A stretch of 64,000 bases of DNA. It comes from Streptomyces hawaiiensis (GTDB lineage: Bacteria > Actinomycetota > Actinomycetes > Streptomycetales > Streptomycetaceae). The translations under genes and the position numbers were made by a program. This document shows positions 16,154 to 24,309 of this stretch, in pieces. The stretch's first letter is position 1; each line of letters opens with the position of its first letter. The stretch is from NCBI RefSeq assembly GCF_004803895.1, contig NZ_CP021978.1, positions 3,162,001 to 3,226,000 on the forward strand. Direction: 5' to 3'. Below the pieces are notes generated by a model. The model saw nothing but the letters and a program-made list of their open reading frames with translations, made no database searches and was not told the DNA's origin.

Positions 16154-16459
16154 TCAGTTCCCGCAGGGGTGCCCAGGCGCGACCGGCCTCCGTCCGCGGC
16201 TGGTCGCTAGGCGCAGCACGTCCCGCAGTGCGCTGGTCAACTGGGCGGCGAGAAGGTGCAACTCCTCCAGGTCCTCGATGTCGTCGTCGAGTACCTGCCG
16301 TGCGTGCTCAAGCAGTTGGGACGCCATCCCAAGCTGGAACGCCTCGATGTGGTCCGCCAGGCGGGACACGTAGCCCCCATGGTCACCAGTGCTCAGATAG
16401 CACGGCTTGCCGTCCGGCCCCGCCCATGGGAGGAGCCTCAGTTCGTCCTGTGCCGTCAT
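16154..16459 (-). CDS. Small hypothetical protein, last gene of a coupled operon
   Basis: A 101-residue soluble, mainly helical protein (LADHIEAFQLGMASQLLEHARQ, then EDLEELHLLAAQL). Its ATG overlaps the stop of the preceding gene (ATGA at 16456-16459), so the four small genes from 17357 to 16154 are translated together. No known domain. Genes like these often sit next to a GntR regulator at the end of Streptomyces integrative elements. Confidence 0.65.
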   Translation of the reverse strand: MTAQDELRLLPWAGPDGKPCYLSTGDHGGYVSRLADHIEAFQLGMASQLLEHARQVLDDDIEDLEELHLLAAQLTSALRDVLRLATSRGRRPVAPGHPCGN

Positions 16460-16728
16460 CCCTCTACTCGCCCCTCGGTGGCCTCGATGTTGGGCGCCGG
16501 CGTACCGCTGGATGTCGAGCTCCTCGCTGCGTCGCCTCCGGGCCGAGACTGGTCAGATGCCGCGTGGCACAGGCAGCCGCAAGCCTCGTAGATCAAGGGG
16601 AGGTCGACCGGCGCCAAGTCCGGAGTGGACTCCGCGCAGGCCTGGTGCGTGCCGACCTGGCAAGCAGCCGAGCGGTACGAGGTAGCTGAGATGTCCGGGC
16701 CAAGAGTCTGCCGCCGCGAGGACGTCAC
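16456..16728 (-). CDS. Small cysteine-rich hypothetical protein
   Basis: A 90-residue protein with CQVGTHQACAES near residue 23 and YEACGCLCH near residue 47; the Cys and His spacing suggests a small zinc-binding fold. The GTG start overlaps the stop of the preceding gene (GTGA). The C-terminal 30 residues are low in complexity (Ser, Thr, Pro, Gly). Function unknown; third gene of the operon. Confidence 0.6.
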   Translation of the reverse strand: MTSSRRQTLGPDISATSYRSAACQVGTHQACAESTPDLAPVDLPLIYEACGCLCHAASDQSRPGGDAARSSTSSGTPAPNIEATEGRVEG

Positions 16729-17039
16729 TGAACCCCCAGGAGATTCGACCAGGCGTCGGTCGACAGGTAGGGAGCAATGACGACCGTCGGGCGCCGTCGG
16801 GTGCGTTCTTCTCGCGCCAGCACGTACGGACGGACGAGTGCACTGTCCTCGCCTCTGAGCAAGTGCCGATGGCTCGGCTCGTCGACGGCCTGCGCGAGGG
16901 CGACTGTCGGCCCGTCAGCGGATACCGGGGAAACAGGGGCGATCGGTGGCCGCGAGGGCCCTAAGGTGCGGCGATGCCTGCCCTTGGGGACATGCCGAGT
17001 TCTGGCGAGAGCAACTGCGCGATGGATAACGTTGAGCAT
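16725..17039 (-). CDS. Small hypothetical protein
   Basis: A 104-residue basic protein starting with the ATG at 17039. An N-terminal amphipathic helix (LNVIHRAVALAR) and an RHR-rich linker precede the more conserved-looking end, with ALVRPYVLAREERTRRR. It lies 12 bp downstream of the first operon gene and overlaps the next. No known family; not obviously membrane-bound. Confidence 0.6.
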   Translation of the reverse strand: MLNVIHRAVALARTRHVPKGRHRRTLGPSRPPIAPVSPVSADGPTVALAQAVDEPSHRHLLRGEDSALVRPYVLAREERTRRRPTVVIAPYLSTDAWSNLLGVQ

Positions 17040-17051
17040 GCTGGTCAGCTC

Positions 17052-17357
17052 CTATCGCTGATGGCTCGGTCCCCCGACATCGCCCGTCGCGGGGACCGCT
17101 TTGCGTACGACCGCCCAGAGGGTGCGGTCGTACAGGCTGGTGGCGAGCAGCCCAAATCGATCGGCCTCGGCCACGGCTTCCAGGACCTCCCGCCATAAGT
17201 CGGCGGAGAGAGATTCCGGCACTGCCGCTTCGACCGACGTGTGCCGGTCGTGTTCCTCCACGCGTGCGGGAAGTCCGAGGTCGGACAGCCGGGCAGCGAT
17301 GGCTGCCGCGCGAACTCCCGAAGCGGGCACAGGGCAGCCTCCGTCACCGACGATCAC
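17052..17357 (-). CDS. Small hypothetical protein, first gene of the operon
   Basis: A 101-residue protein with a mixed alpha/beta pattern (VRAAAIAARLSDLGLPARVEEHDRH ... DLWREVLEAVAEADRFG), as in small ligand-binding or regulator-partner folds. The GTG at 17357 lies only 11 bp from the operator cluster and has no Shine-Dalgarno sequence, so leaderless translation is likely. It is divergent from the GntR/UTRA gene and presumably repressed by it. Confidence 0.6.
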   Translation of the reverse strand: MIVGDGGCPVPASGVRAAAIAARLSDLGLPARVEEHDRHTSVEAAVPESLSADLWREVLEAVAEADRFGLLATSLYDRTLWAVVRKAVPATGDVGGPSHQR

Positions 17358-17368
17358 TTTGAGTAAAG

Positions 17369-17399
17369 CTAGTTAACTAGATTAGAGCTAGTGGACTAG
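17369..17399. promoter_or_regulatory. Two GntR-type operators between divergent genes
   Basis: CTAGTTAACTAG (17369-17380) and CTAGTGGACTAG (17388-17399) are matching inverted repeats (CTAGT and ACTAG, two-base centre) with centres 19 bp apart. They fill the 51-bp gap between the small-gene operon and the GntR gene and must overlap both promoters. Confidence 0.75.
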
Positions 17400-17408
17400 A
17401 TTTTCCAT

Positions 17409-18164
17409 ATGCCTGAGCAGCCGCCCTACCTCCGCATCGCCGACGAACTCCGGCGGCGGATCGCGGAACACGTATGGGAGCCCGGGGACCGCCTGCCCTC
17501 CCGCGCCCAGATCGGCCAGGAGTGCGGTGTGGGCGAGAACGTGGTCCGCCGCGCGCAGGAGCTGCTGATTTCCCAAGGTGTGCTTGAGGGACGCGCAGGT
17601 TCGGGCACGTACGTCGCCGAGCCCCGACAGCGGGTCCGGGTCGTCCGGTCATCAGCCCGGGAGCAGCCCAGCGGATCGCCCTTCCGGGCAGACATGAAGG
17701 CCCTGGGCAGACAAGGGGATTGGGAAAGCCGGACCGAGGCCAAGGTGCCGGCACCGGCAGACATCGCAGCGCGGCTCGGCCTCACCGAGGGCGACCTCTG
17801 CGTCCGGACCACGTACGAGTTCCTTGCCGACGGCAGGCCGGTGCAGCTGTCGACGAGTTGGGAGCCGTACGACCTCACCGCCGGAACACTCGTCGTCCTC
17901 CCCGAGGGAGGGCCGCACGCCGGGGCGGGAGTCGTGAACCGCATGGCCGCGATCGGCGTCACCGTCAGCCACGCCGTAGAGCAACCGGAACCGCGACAGG
18001 CGAACGCCGAAGAGGCGTCACTGCTCGGTATCCAGAAGGCCGCTCTCGTGACGCACATCCGACGGACGTACTACAGCGACGACGGGCGGCCCGTGGAGAC
18101 GGCGGACATCGTGGTGCCCGCCGCACATTGCGAGATCGTCTACGAGATCCCGATCAACCGATAG
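17409..18164 (+). CDS. GntR-family regulator, HutC/UTRA type
   Basis: A 251-residue transcription factor. Residues about 5-72 are the winged helix (DELRRRIAEHVWEPGDRLPSR ... GENVVRRAQELL); residues about 95-245 form a UTRA ligand-binding domain ending HIRRTYYSDDGRPVETADIVV. This is the KorSA/HutC subfamily, whose members repress AICE transfer genes. The ATG at 17409 follows AT-rich DNA with no ribosome site, so the transcript may be leaderless. The paired CTAGT/ACTAG operators just upstream imply autoregulation and control of the divergent operon. Confidence 0.9.
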   Translation: MPEQPPYLRIADELRRRIAEHVWEPGDRLPSRAQIGQECGVGENVVRRAQELLISQGVLEGRAGSGTYVAEPRQRVRVVRSSAREQPSGSPFRADMKALGRQGDWESRTEAKVPAPADIAARLGLTEGDLCVRTTYEFLADGRPVQLSTSWEPYDLTAGTLVVLPEGGPHAGAGVVNRMAAIGVTVSHAVEQPEPRQANAEEASLLGIQKAALVTHIRRTYYSDDGRPVETADIVVPAAHCEIVYEIPINR

Positions 18165-18204
18165 CAACAGTCGAGACCGAGCCGGAGTCACTGGAGTGCG
18201 CCGC

Positions 18205-18405
18205 ATGACCAACGAGGTCCCGGGCTGCCCCCAGTGCGGCCAGCCCATGACGTCCGGCGGACTCGTGCTCTCCGAACGGGTGGACGACGGTCGACGGGCG
18301 TGCCGCTCCCTGTGGAGGTGTAGCGATCGGCATCTCTGGTGGGGCTGGGCAGACCGACCGGACGAGCCTCTCGAGGCCTGTCCTGTGCCGAACCTCTTCC
18401 GCTGA
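18205..18405 (+). CDS. Small zinc-ribbon-like protein
   Basis: A 66-residue protein with an N-terminal CPQCGQ (residues 8-13), then RRACRSLWRCSDRHLWWGW and a final EACPVPNLF. The cysteine pairs suggest a zinc ribbon, and the tryptophan-rich middle a nucleic-acid or protein contact. The ATG at 18205 has GGAG upstream. It lies 40 bp after the GntR gene in the same direction, probably in one transcript. It is the last gene before the tRNA-derived att site. Confidence 0.65.
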   Translation: MTNEVPGCPQCGQPMTSGGLVLSERVDDGRRACRSLWRCSDRHLWWGWADRPDEPLEACPVPNLFR

Positions 18406-18513
18406 GTTCAGACAGCGCAAGACCGCGTGTCGAATGCGTGTCGAGTTCACGGGCGGACGCGCTGCGGGTCGCACAAGTATGCAGGTCAACAGTGGTGTGT
18501 CTCTCCATACACC

Positions 18514-18563
18514 AAGCGCCTTCTAAGCGCTTGGCCGCAGGTTCGAGTCCTGCCGGGGGCGCA
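18514..18563 (+). other. 3' half of tRNA-Arg(UCU), attachment site
   Basis: The anticodon arm (AGCGC, loop CTTCTAA, GCGCT; anticodon TCT at 18522-18524), a full T-arm (GCAGG, TTCGAGT, CCTGC) and the 3' acceptor strand CGGGGGC are present. The D-arm and 5' acceptor strand are missing, so this is not a functional tRNA. Integrative elements that recombine in the anticodon loop leave exactly this piece at the end away from the intact gene. Confidence 0.8.
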
Positions 18564-18570
18564 AGTCTCC

Positions 18571-18595
18571 GCCCTCCCGTTTGGGAGGGCTTTTT
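18571..18595 (+). terminator. Intrinsic terminator after the tRNA fragment
   Basis: GCCCTCCC, loop GTTT, GGGAGGGC, then TTTTT. It is a textbook terminator and was probably that of the original tRNA gene, conserved as part of the att-side flank. Confidence 0.8.
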
Positions 18596-18662
18596 GCTGG
18601 TCAGGGTGGGTGCCGCTGGGCACGGCGAGGCCCCGGACGCCTTCTTGATGATCAAGGGCTGA

Positions 18663-18833
18663 CTCCGGGGCTGTCCGGCCGTTACGAGGTTTTTGCGGGT
18701 GGCCGTGTCGAATACGTTTCCGGTCGGGCAGCTGGCCCTCGAAGCAGCGGGCGTAGGTCGCCAGGAGCACGGCAACGCTGTTTCCGGCCCACTCGGCCAC
18801 CTGCAGGCGTGGACCGCCCGCAGCGGCCGTATG
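18663..18833 (-). pseudogene. C-terminal remnant of a tyrosine integrase
   Basis: In one frame the leftward strand reads GGPRLQVAEWAGNSVAVLLATYARCFEGQ, the usual end of Streptomyces phage-type integrases (QVAEWAGHSV...LL..YA.C..GQ). A stop precedes the fragment a few codons upstream, and the His-x-x-Arg and earlier catalytic boxes are missing. Its 3' end points at the tRNA-Arg att fragment, the normal int-att order. It is the scar of a second element at the same site. Confidence 0.6.
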
Positions 18834-18978
18834 TCAGCCGCCGCAGACTACTCGTGAACAGGTTCTCAGGGGCATCGCCGCAGGTCAGGTCCGAAAAGCC
18901 TCGAACCTGGCACTTGGATGACACGAGGGCATACCCGGCGTCAAAGCAAATACGTCCGGTGTCCTCATCAGGTCGCTC

Positions 18979-19386
18979 TCAGAGGGCGTTAAGTCCGTTT
19001 CTGGTAGCGGCCTCGTCTAGGTTGGGTGAGGAAGCCTTGTCGGGTGAGGCGTCCGAGGCGGCACGAGTGACGTTCAGGGCCGGGTCGTCGGTGGGCATGC
19101 CGAGAAGGTCGTGTAGTTCGCGGACACGGAATGCCTGGGCGGGGTGCTGGTTGAAGGCGCCCACGATGGCCTGGTAGGCGGTGGCCGTCTCGGGCGGAGC
19201 CGGTGTGTTCTCGGGCAGTGTGAGTTCGACGATGACCTTCCGGGTGGTGTCCAGGTCCGCGAGGTGCGCTTCGGTCTCGGTGAGGGTGGCGGTGAGGTGC
19301 TTGATCTGGCCGCGTAGCTCGCCGGCCTGGGTGGTGGCTGCGTCGTGGCGGGCCTGGAGGTTGGTGAGGAGTTCGGTGATGTTCAC
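18979..19386 (-). pseudogene. IS accessory protein gene, frameshifted
   Basis: The GTG start (19386) overlaps the transposase stop. The first 105 residues are a coiled coil (MNITELLTNLQARHDAATTQ ...) and a linker with LLGMPTDDPALNVTR. After NVTR the frame differs from the right copy (SRLGRLTRQGF): one A is missing (ACTCGTGCC here, ACTCGTAGCC at the right), giving the unrelated tail AASDASPDKASS. The ancestral protein therefore ended in a short basic winged-helix-like part. Such small proteins accompany this IS type in Streptomyces; their role is unclear. Confidence 0.6.
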
Positions 19387-19960
19387 GCGACCGCCTGGAG
19401 GGTGTCGCGCCAGGATGGAGTGGGCGTGGTGAGGCGGCGGGTCATGTTCGCCGTGGAGGCCCAGTAGACGCGGGAGGCTGCGCTGTCGGGCCGGTGGTCG
19501 TATTCGCGGGCCAGGCGCCGAGCATCAAGGTGCCGTTGACCTGCTCGACTACCTACCTTTTGGGTTGCGGGACGAAGCCTTTGCCCTGGTCGGCGGGGTT
19601 GCGGTGGACGACCTCGACGGTGATATCCAGCAGTGCGCCGTGGATGACGACCTGGTCCTTGAAACCTTGGTCCACCAGGGCTTTTTCCCGTCGGTTGCCG
19701 CACCGTTCGACGGCTTGGTCGAGCAGGGCGGTGCCAGCCGCGTTGTCGTGATCCGATCCGGCCAGGACGACGACGCCGATGATTAGCCCCAGCACGTCGA
19801 CGGCCAGTCCTCGTTTACGCCCCGGTGTCTTCTTGTTTGCGTCCAGTCCCGTCGTGGTCTTCGGGACACCTGCGGCCGCGCGCACAGACTGGGTGTCGAT
19901 GACCACCAGGGATGGGCCCTCCAATCGCCGGGCCTTCTCCCGCACGGTACGGCTTGCGCT
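18981..19960 (-). mobile_element. Decayed IS copy, left
   Basis: An IS5-type element truncated at its transposase 5' side near 19950, containing a broken transposase and its downstream accessory gene. The outer end AGAGGGCGTTAAGTCCGTTT recurs inverted at 24598 and leftwards. The two copies flank 19964-24294 in opposite orientation. Confidence 0.7.
19383..19950 (-). pseudogene. IS5-type transposase, truncated and frameshifted
   Basis: The middle part reads LVVIDTQSVRAAAGVPKTT with GRKRGLAVDVLGLIIGVVVL, the DDE core of IS5-like transposases (first Asp in VIDTQS). The C-terminal part (RRLAREYDHRPDSAASRVYW...TRRLTTPTPSWRD) is in a different frame, with the junction near 19555. The N-terminal third is absent: homology stops near 19950, 14 bp before the glycosyltransferase stop codon. 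The enzyme cannot be functional. Confidence 0.75.
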
Positions 19961-19963
19961 CAC

Positions 19964-21127
19964 TCACCCTGCTGCTCCCGCTGAATGGAGCAGCTCCGCC
20001 AGAGTTGCGTAGGAGCGGTCCCAGGTCCATTCCGTTTGGACCCAGTGGCGACCCTTCTCGCCCATCTCGTGGGCGAGTTCGGGGTTGAGGAGGAGTCTGG
20101 TCAGGCGGTCCGCCGTCGCCGCCACCGAGCTGCCGTCGACGACATGGCCGGTCTCGCCATCGCGTACCGCGTCGGGGGCGCCGCCCGAGTCGCCTGCCAG
20201 GACGGGGAGTCCGGACGCGGCGGCCTCCAGGTAGACGATGCCCAAGCCCTCCACCTCCAGGCCGCGTCTGCGGGTACGGCAGGGCATGGCGAAGGCGTCG
20301 GCGGCGGCGTAGAAGGAGGGGAGGGTGTGGTGGGGGTGGCCGCCTGCGAAGACAACCGAGTCCAAAACGCTTTCGCTCAGGGCAAGTCGGCGTAGTTCGG
20401 GAACGTAAGGGCCATCGCCGACCAGGAGGAGCATGGCGTCCGGGACCGCCCTGCGGATCCAGGGCAGCGCCCTGATCAAGGTGTCCTGGCCCTTGCGCGG
20501 GATCAGTCGGGCCGAGCACAGGATCACCGGGCGGCGGCCCAGGCCATAGCGGGCCCGCACCGGACCGCCGTCCAGGCAGGGGTGGAAGGCCGTGGTGTCC
20601 ACGCCGGGGACCAGACGTGCGGTGCGGGTCCCGGGAGCAAGGGCCGCCTCGATCGGTCGGCGGGTGCTCGCGCCTAGCCAGGTAAGGGCGTCGACCTCCG
20701 TGCCGATGCGGCGCAGCAGGGCCCTGGTTCCGGGGGTGCGGGCCCACCACACCTCGTGGCCGTGCGTGGTGGCGACGGCGGTACGGATGCCAGTCGTCTC
20801 CCGCAGTCGGCCCGCCATCAGGCCGAGCGGCGCCGCCGCTCCGAACCACACCCGGTCGCAGCCGTACCGGCGGGCCACGGATGCGGCGTGCGCGGTGGCC
20901 CGGGGGGTGGGCAGGAGGGTGCGTACCCGGTGGCGGATCACCGGGTAGGGAAAGGACTCGTCGGGTGCAGACTCCGCCGTGGCCGGGCTCGGCACCGAGG
21001 TGAAGACGACCACCTCGTTGGGCGGGAATCGGTCGGCCAGTTCACGGACGAACGTCTCGATGCCGCCCTGCCTGGGCGGGAAGTCATTGGTGACGATCAG
21101 TGTGCGAGGGCGGGAGTTGTTCGTCAT
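19964..21127 (-). CDS. GT4 glycosyltransferase, PimB-like
   Basis: A 387-residue retaining glycosyltransferase of the GT-B fold, closest in pattern to the PimB/MgtA-type mannosyltransferases of actinobacteria: N-terminal IVTNDFPPRQGGIETFV (glycine-rich acceptor loop), ILCSARLIPRKGQDTLI at the start of the nucleotide-sugar domain, and the C-terminal E-x7-E region in EGLGIVYLEAAASGLPVL. Expected to use GDP-mannose on a lipid acceptor at the inner membrane face. It follows the membrane glycosyltransferase gene with an ATGA overlap, so the two act together. The 3' end lies directly against a decayed IS. Confidence 0.85.
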   Translation of the reverse strand: MTNNSRPRTLIVTNDFPPRQGGIETFVRELADRFPPNEVVVFTSVPSPATAESAPDESFPYPVIRHRVRTLLPTPRATAHAASVARRYGCDRVWFGAAAPLGLMAGRLRETTGIRTAVATTHGHEVWWARTPGTRALLRRIGTEVDALTWLGASTRRPIEAALAPGTRTARLVPGVDTTAFHPCLDGGPVRARYGLGRRPVILCSARLIPRKGQDTLIRALPWIRRAVPDAMLLLVGDGPYVPELRRLALSESVLDSVVFAGGHPHHTLPSFYAAADAFAMPCRTRRRGLEVEGLGIVYLEAAASGLPVLAGDSGGAPDAVRDGETGHVVDGSSVAATADRLTRLLLNPELAHEMGEKGRHWVQTEWTWDRSYATLAELLHSAGAAG

Positions 21128-22266
21128 ACGAGGGCCTTCTCCCTGGAAGGAGCGACAGGGGTGACAGTGGTGCTGCCGCCCTGCGGCATCCGGTACGCCA
21201 GCGCCCCTAGCACCAGCGGATAGACCAGATAGCCGAAACGGGTCGCGGGCATCAGGGCCATCGCCAGGCCCAGACCATGCGCGAGCCGGGCGGCCGCTGC
21301 CCGTACCGTCCCCGGCGCCTGCACCACCAGCGATACCGCGATCAGCAGCGCGCTCACCGCGAGGAGCACGAGCGCGATCACCCTGCCGCCGGGGACGTAC
21401 GTCGCGAGCAGATACCCGGGCAGCGGGCTCGCGGCTGGCGAGGTGGTGTTGGTGAGGCCCAGCGGGAAGGCGATGACGCTCCGGTAGAAGCCGGCGGGGT
21501 TAGCGAGGGCGAAAGGCAGCACCGCCGCCGTAGCGGTGGACAGGGCCACGACCGCGTGCCGCAGCGCGGGCCGACCGCCCCGACGTACCGCGATCAGCGC
21601 CAGCGCCACAGGCAGCGCGGGCCACGCCGTCCACTTGAGCGCGGCCGCGGCGCCGAGCACCAGCCCCGCCCGGCCCGACCGCCCCTGCCCGGCGAGCACC
21701 ACCCCGAGGCACATCAGGCCGACGACCGGAAGGTCGATCCCGCCCACCGCGAGAGGCAGCGCGACCAGAGGGCAGGCGAGCAGCCAGGCTCGGTGCAGGC
21801 CGGACGCAGCGAGGGCTACCACGAAGGCGCCGCCCAGCCACCAGCGCGCATCCCCGGGCAGCACACCGAAGAGCGCCATCCCGGGCAGGTAGGGGTTGAA
21901 GTCGGCGACGGCCGTAGGGTCGGCGACGTACGGGCTGCCGGTCGTGAGCAGCAGCTGCCCCGACCCATCAACGACCGTGACCTCCAGCTGCCCGAGCCCA
22001 GCCGTCACCAGCGAGACGAGCGGCACCACGACAGCCCCCGCCACCGCGACCACCCGGGCGGCGGGGCGGGAGCGCGCACCGCACGCCAGGACCGCCGCAA
22101 CCGCGTAGCCCGCCCCCGCCACCACCCCCCACACCCGGTGCGGACCCAGATCCGAGGCCAGAGCGAGCCCTAGCGCGACGACCGCGCAGCCAGCCCACGC
22201 GTACCGCTCGTGACGTACGTACCGAATGTGCCGCACGTACCGTTCAAGACTCTTCGTCATGTCCAT
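21124..22266 (-). CDS. Polytopic membrane glycosyltransferase, GT87-like
   Basis: A 380-residue membrane protein with about 10 hydrophobic segments after a basic N-terminus. The GT87/PimE-type features are an early acidic motif in an extracytoplasmic loop (TGSPYVADPTAVADFNPYLPG) and multiple reentrant segments, for example ALKWTAWPALPVALALI. GT87 enzymes use polyprenyl-phosphate mannose as donor on the outer face. Its product would be elongated or supplied by the co-translated GT4 enzyme. Divergent from the sensor kinase gene by 136 bp. Confidence 0.75.
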   Translation of the reverse strand: MDMTKSLERYVRHIRYVRHERYAWAGCAVVALGLALASDLGPHRVWGVVAGAGYAVAAVLACGARSRPAARVVAVAGAVVVPLVSLVTAGLGQLEVTVVDGSGQLLLTTGSPYVADPTAVADFNPYLPGMALFGVLPGDARWWLGGAFVVALAASGLHRAWLLACPLVALPLAVGGIDLPVVGLMCLGVVLAGQGRSGRAGLVLGAAAALKWTAWPALPVALALIAVRRGGRPALRHAVVALSTATAAVLPFALANPAGFYRSVIAFPLGLTNTTSPAASPLPGYLLATYVPGGRVIALVLLAVSALLIAVSLVVQAPGTVRAAAARLAHGLGLAMALMPATRFGYLVYPLVLGALAYRMPQGGSTTVTPVAPSREKALV

Positions 22267-22402
22267 CGACGGTAGGAATCCGCAGGTCGGAGGACGTCAA
22301 CCGAGACTCCGAACCTGAAACTCAACCCGTGGCATGACATCCGGCCCCAGCCTCAACCCGTGCGGCGACGCGCGCACCCACCCCGACACGGACCATGGAT
22401 GT

Positions 22403-23605
22403 ATGAGTACGCCCCTTCAGCAGCGGTTTCGCGCCTGGATCGCTGCGCCCGCCTATCCCTGGGTCACCGGCGGCGCTCTGACCGTCGGTGCAGTGGCGGA
22501 GCTGATCGCCTTTCCCGGATCCGTGACCACCACGATCGGAGTCCTCGTCTCCTCCGCCTCGCTGATGTGGCGACGGTCGTTCCCGCCCGTCGCGGTGCTC
22601 ACAGTCGCCGCGGGGCTGCTCGGGTTCGCCGGGGACGTCAACCTGTACGCCTCGATCATGGCGAGCGGGCTGATCGGCTGCTACACCCTGGGCCGCAACC
22701 GGGTACTACACCCCGCGCTGACCGTCGCGGGCGCCGCGCTCGGGGCCCTGTGCGTGAACCTGGTGCACATCAACACCTGGTCGCGGATGGACCTGCCGGT
22801 GCCCGCGCTCTGGGAGAAGGGCTCACTCAGTCTGTTCGCCGAGTCGTTCCTGCTGACCGTGGTCATCTTCGGGGCCGTGATGATGGGTGACGCGGTACGT
22901 TCCCGAGAGGAGACCCGCAACGAACGGAACCTGGCACAGGCCCAGTTGATCGCCATGGAGCGGCAGCAGGCCGCCGAGGCCGAACGGGCCGCCATCGCCC
23001 GTGAGCTGCACGACATCGTCTCGCACTCGGTGTCGATGATCGCCGTGCAAGCCGAGAGCGCCACATACACCACCCCGGGACTCCCCCCCGAGGCCCGCGA
23101 CGGCTTCCAGCAGATCGCCGGCACCGCCCGCTCCTCGATGGCCGAACTGCGCCGCCTCCTCGGCGTCCTGCGCACCCCCCAGGGCCAGAAGGACATGGCC
23201 CTCACCGCCCCGCAGCCGACCCTCGACCATATTGCCGAACTGGTCGAGCAGCACCGGGCGGTGGGCGGTGAGGTCGAGCTGAGAGTCACAGGAGAGCGGG
23301 TGTCGCTGCCCGCCGCATGGGAGCTGTCCGCCTACCGAATCATCCAGGAGGCGCTGACCAACGCGCGCAAGCACGCGCCCGGCGCCCGTACCGTGGTGGA
23401 GATCGGCTACGGCGCCGACCGGCTGCTCACGCTGCGCATCCACGACGACGGACCGGGCCCGGGTTCCGGTCCAGGCTCCGGCACGGGCCACGGCCTGACC
23501 GGGATGCGGGAGCGGGCGGCCCTGGTTGGCGGTCGGCTCAGCGCGGGCGCGGGCCCGGACGGAGGTTTCTGGGTGGAGGCGGAGCTTCCCTGGGGGACCG
23601 AGTGA
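22403..23605 (+). CDS. Sensor histidine kinase, NarL-family
   Basis: A 400-residue membrane kinase. Several transmembrane segments (about 20-165) form the sensor; a linker helix leads to a HisKA_3 dimerisation domain with the phosphoacceptor His in ARELHDIVSHSVSM (about residue 205). The HATPase domain has its N-box (EALTNARKHAPGA) and G-box (GHGLTGMRERAALVGG). The ATG at 22403 is chosen; an earlier frame to 22334 lacks a ribosome site. It is followed immediately by its response regulator. The signal is unknown; the neighbours suggest envelope or glycolipid control. Confidence 0.88.
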   Translation: MSTPLQQRFRAWIAAPAYPWVTGGALTVGAVAELIAFPGSVTTTIGVLVSSASLMWRRSFPPVAVLTVAAGLLGFAGDVNLYASIMASGLIGCYTLGRNRVLHPALTVAGAALGALCVNLVHINTWSRMDLPVPALWEKGSLSLFAESFLLTVVIFGAVMMGDAVRSREETRNERNLAQAQLIAMERQQAAEAERAAIARELHDIVSHSVSMIAVQAESATYTTPGLPPEARDGFQQIAGTARSSMAELRRLLGVLRTPQGQKDMALTAPQPTLDHIAELVEQHRAVGGEVELRVTGERVSLPAAWELSAYRIIQEALTNARKHAPGARTVVEIGYGADRLLTLRIHDDGPGPGSGPGSGTGHGLTGMRERAALVGGRLSAGAGPDGGFWVEAELPWGTE

Positions 23606-23628
23606 TCGGCATGGAAAAGGAGTTGGGT

Positions 23629-24294
23629 GTGATCAGGGCACTGGTCGCTGACGATCAGGCGGTCGTCCGCACCGGCTTTGTGAACCTCCTCGACACTCAG
23701 GAGGATATCGAGGTCGTGGGCGAGGCCGAGGACGGTGTGCAGGCGGTACGCATCGCCGCCGAGACCCGGCCCGATCTCGCGCTCCTCGACATCCGGATGC
23801 CGCACAAGAACGGCATCGAGGCGGCCCGCGAGATTCTGGCCGGGTCCGGGGGCGCGACGAAGGTCCTGATGCTGACGACCTTCGGGCTCGACGAGTACGT
23901 GTACGACGCGCTCGCGGCCGGGGCGGGCGGCTTTCTGCTCAAGGACGCCACCTTTCCCGAACTGCTGCACGCGGTGCGAGTGGTGGCGGCCGGGAACGCG
24001 CTCCTCTCGCCCGAGATCACCAAACGGGTGATCGGCGAGTTCGTGCATGCGCGGGCGTCGCGGCTGCCGGTTCACTCCGCTGGGGAACTCACAGCGCGGG
24101 AGGCGGAGGTGCTTACCTTGATCGCTCGGGGGCTGTCCAATACGGAGATTGCAAGCCAGCTCACGATCACGGATCACACCGTGAAGACCCATATCAACCG
24201 GCTGTTCGCGAAGCTGGAGCTGCGGGATCGGGCGCAGGCCGTGATTGCGGCTTACGAGTTGGGGCTGGTGCGGGTGGGAGGCGGAGCCCACTGA
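23629..24294 (+). CDS. Response regulator, NarL/LuxR type
   Basis: A 221-residue regulator. The receiver domain starts IRALVADDQAVVRTGF with the acidic pocket DD and the phosphorylated Asp in LALLDIRMPHKNG; the C-terminal LuxR helix-turn-helix is LTAREAEVLTLIARGLSNTEI. The GTG at 23629 is preferred because AAGGAG lies at ideal distance; an ATG at 23611 would add six residues. It pairs with the kinase just upstream. The 3' end is followed by a decayed IS within 16 bp. Confidence 0.88.
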   Translation: MIRALVADDQAVVRTGFVNLLDTQEDIEVVGEAEDGVQAVRIAAETRPDLALLDIRMPHKNGIEAAREILAGSGGATKVLMLTTFGLDEYVYDALAAGAGGFLLKDATFPELLHAVRVVAAGNALLSPEITKRVIGEFVHARASRLPVHSAGELTAREAEVLTLIARGLSNTEIASQLTITDHTVKTHINRLFAKLELRDRAQAVIAAYELGLVRVGGGAH

Positions 24295-24309
24295 GGGATC
24301 GTTTCCCCG

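Larger units (their letters stand above)
1..18563. mobile_element. Actinomycete integrative conjugative element (AICE), right part
   Basis: The region starts inside an FtsK-type conjugation gene and ends at a 3' tRNA-Arg(UCU) fragment at 18514-18563, the classic attachment scar of elements such as pSAM2 or SLP1. Between them lie element-type regulators (XRE, GntR-Nudix, GntR-UTRA), hairpin-rich DNA and low-G+C cargo. Transcription of tra runs leftwards, so rep, xis and int and the intact tRNA gene are expected left of the window. That is inference. Three tRNA-Gly-like att footprints inside the cargo suggest it grew by nested insertions, so it may be several elements rather than one. Confidence 0.6.

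Noticed and set aside
18450..18563. Complete tRNA-Arg gene
   Set aside because: The 5' acceptor strand and D-arm are missing upstream of the anticodon arm; only the 3' half is present.
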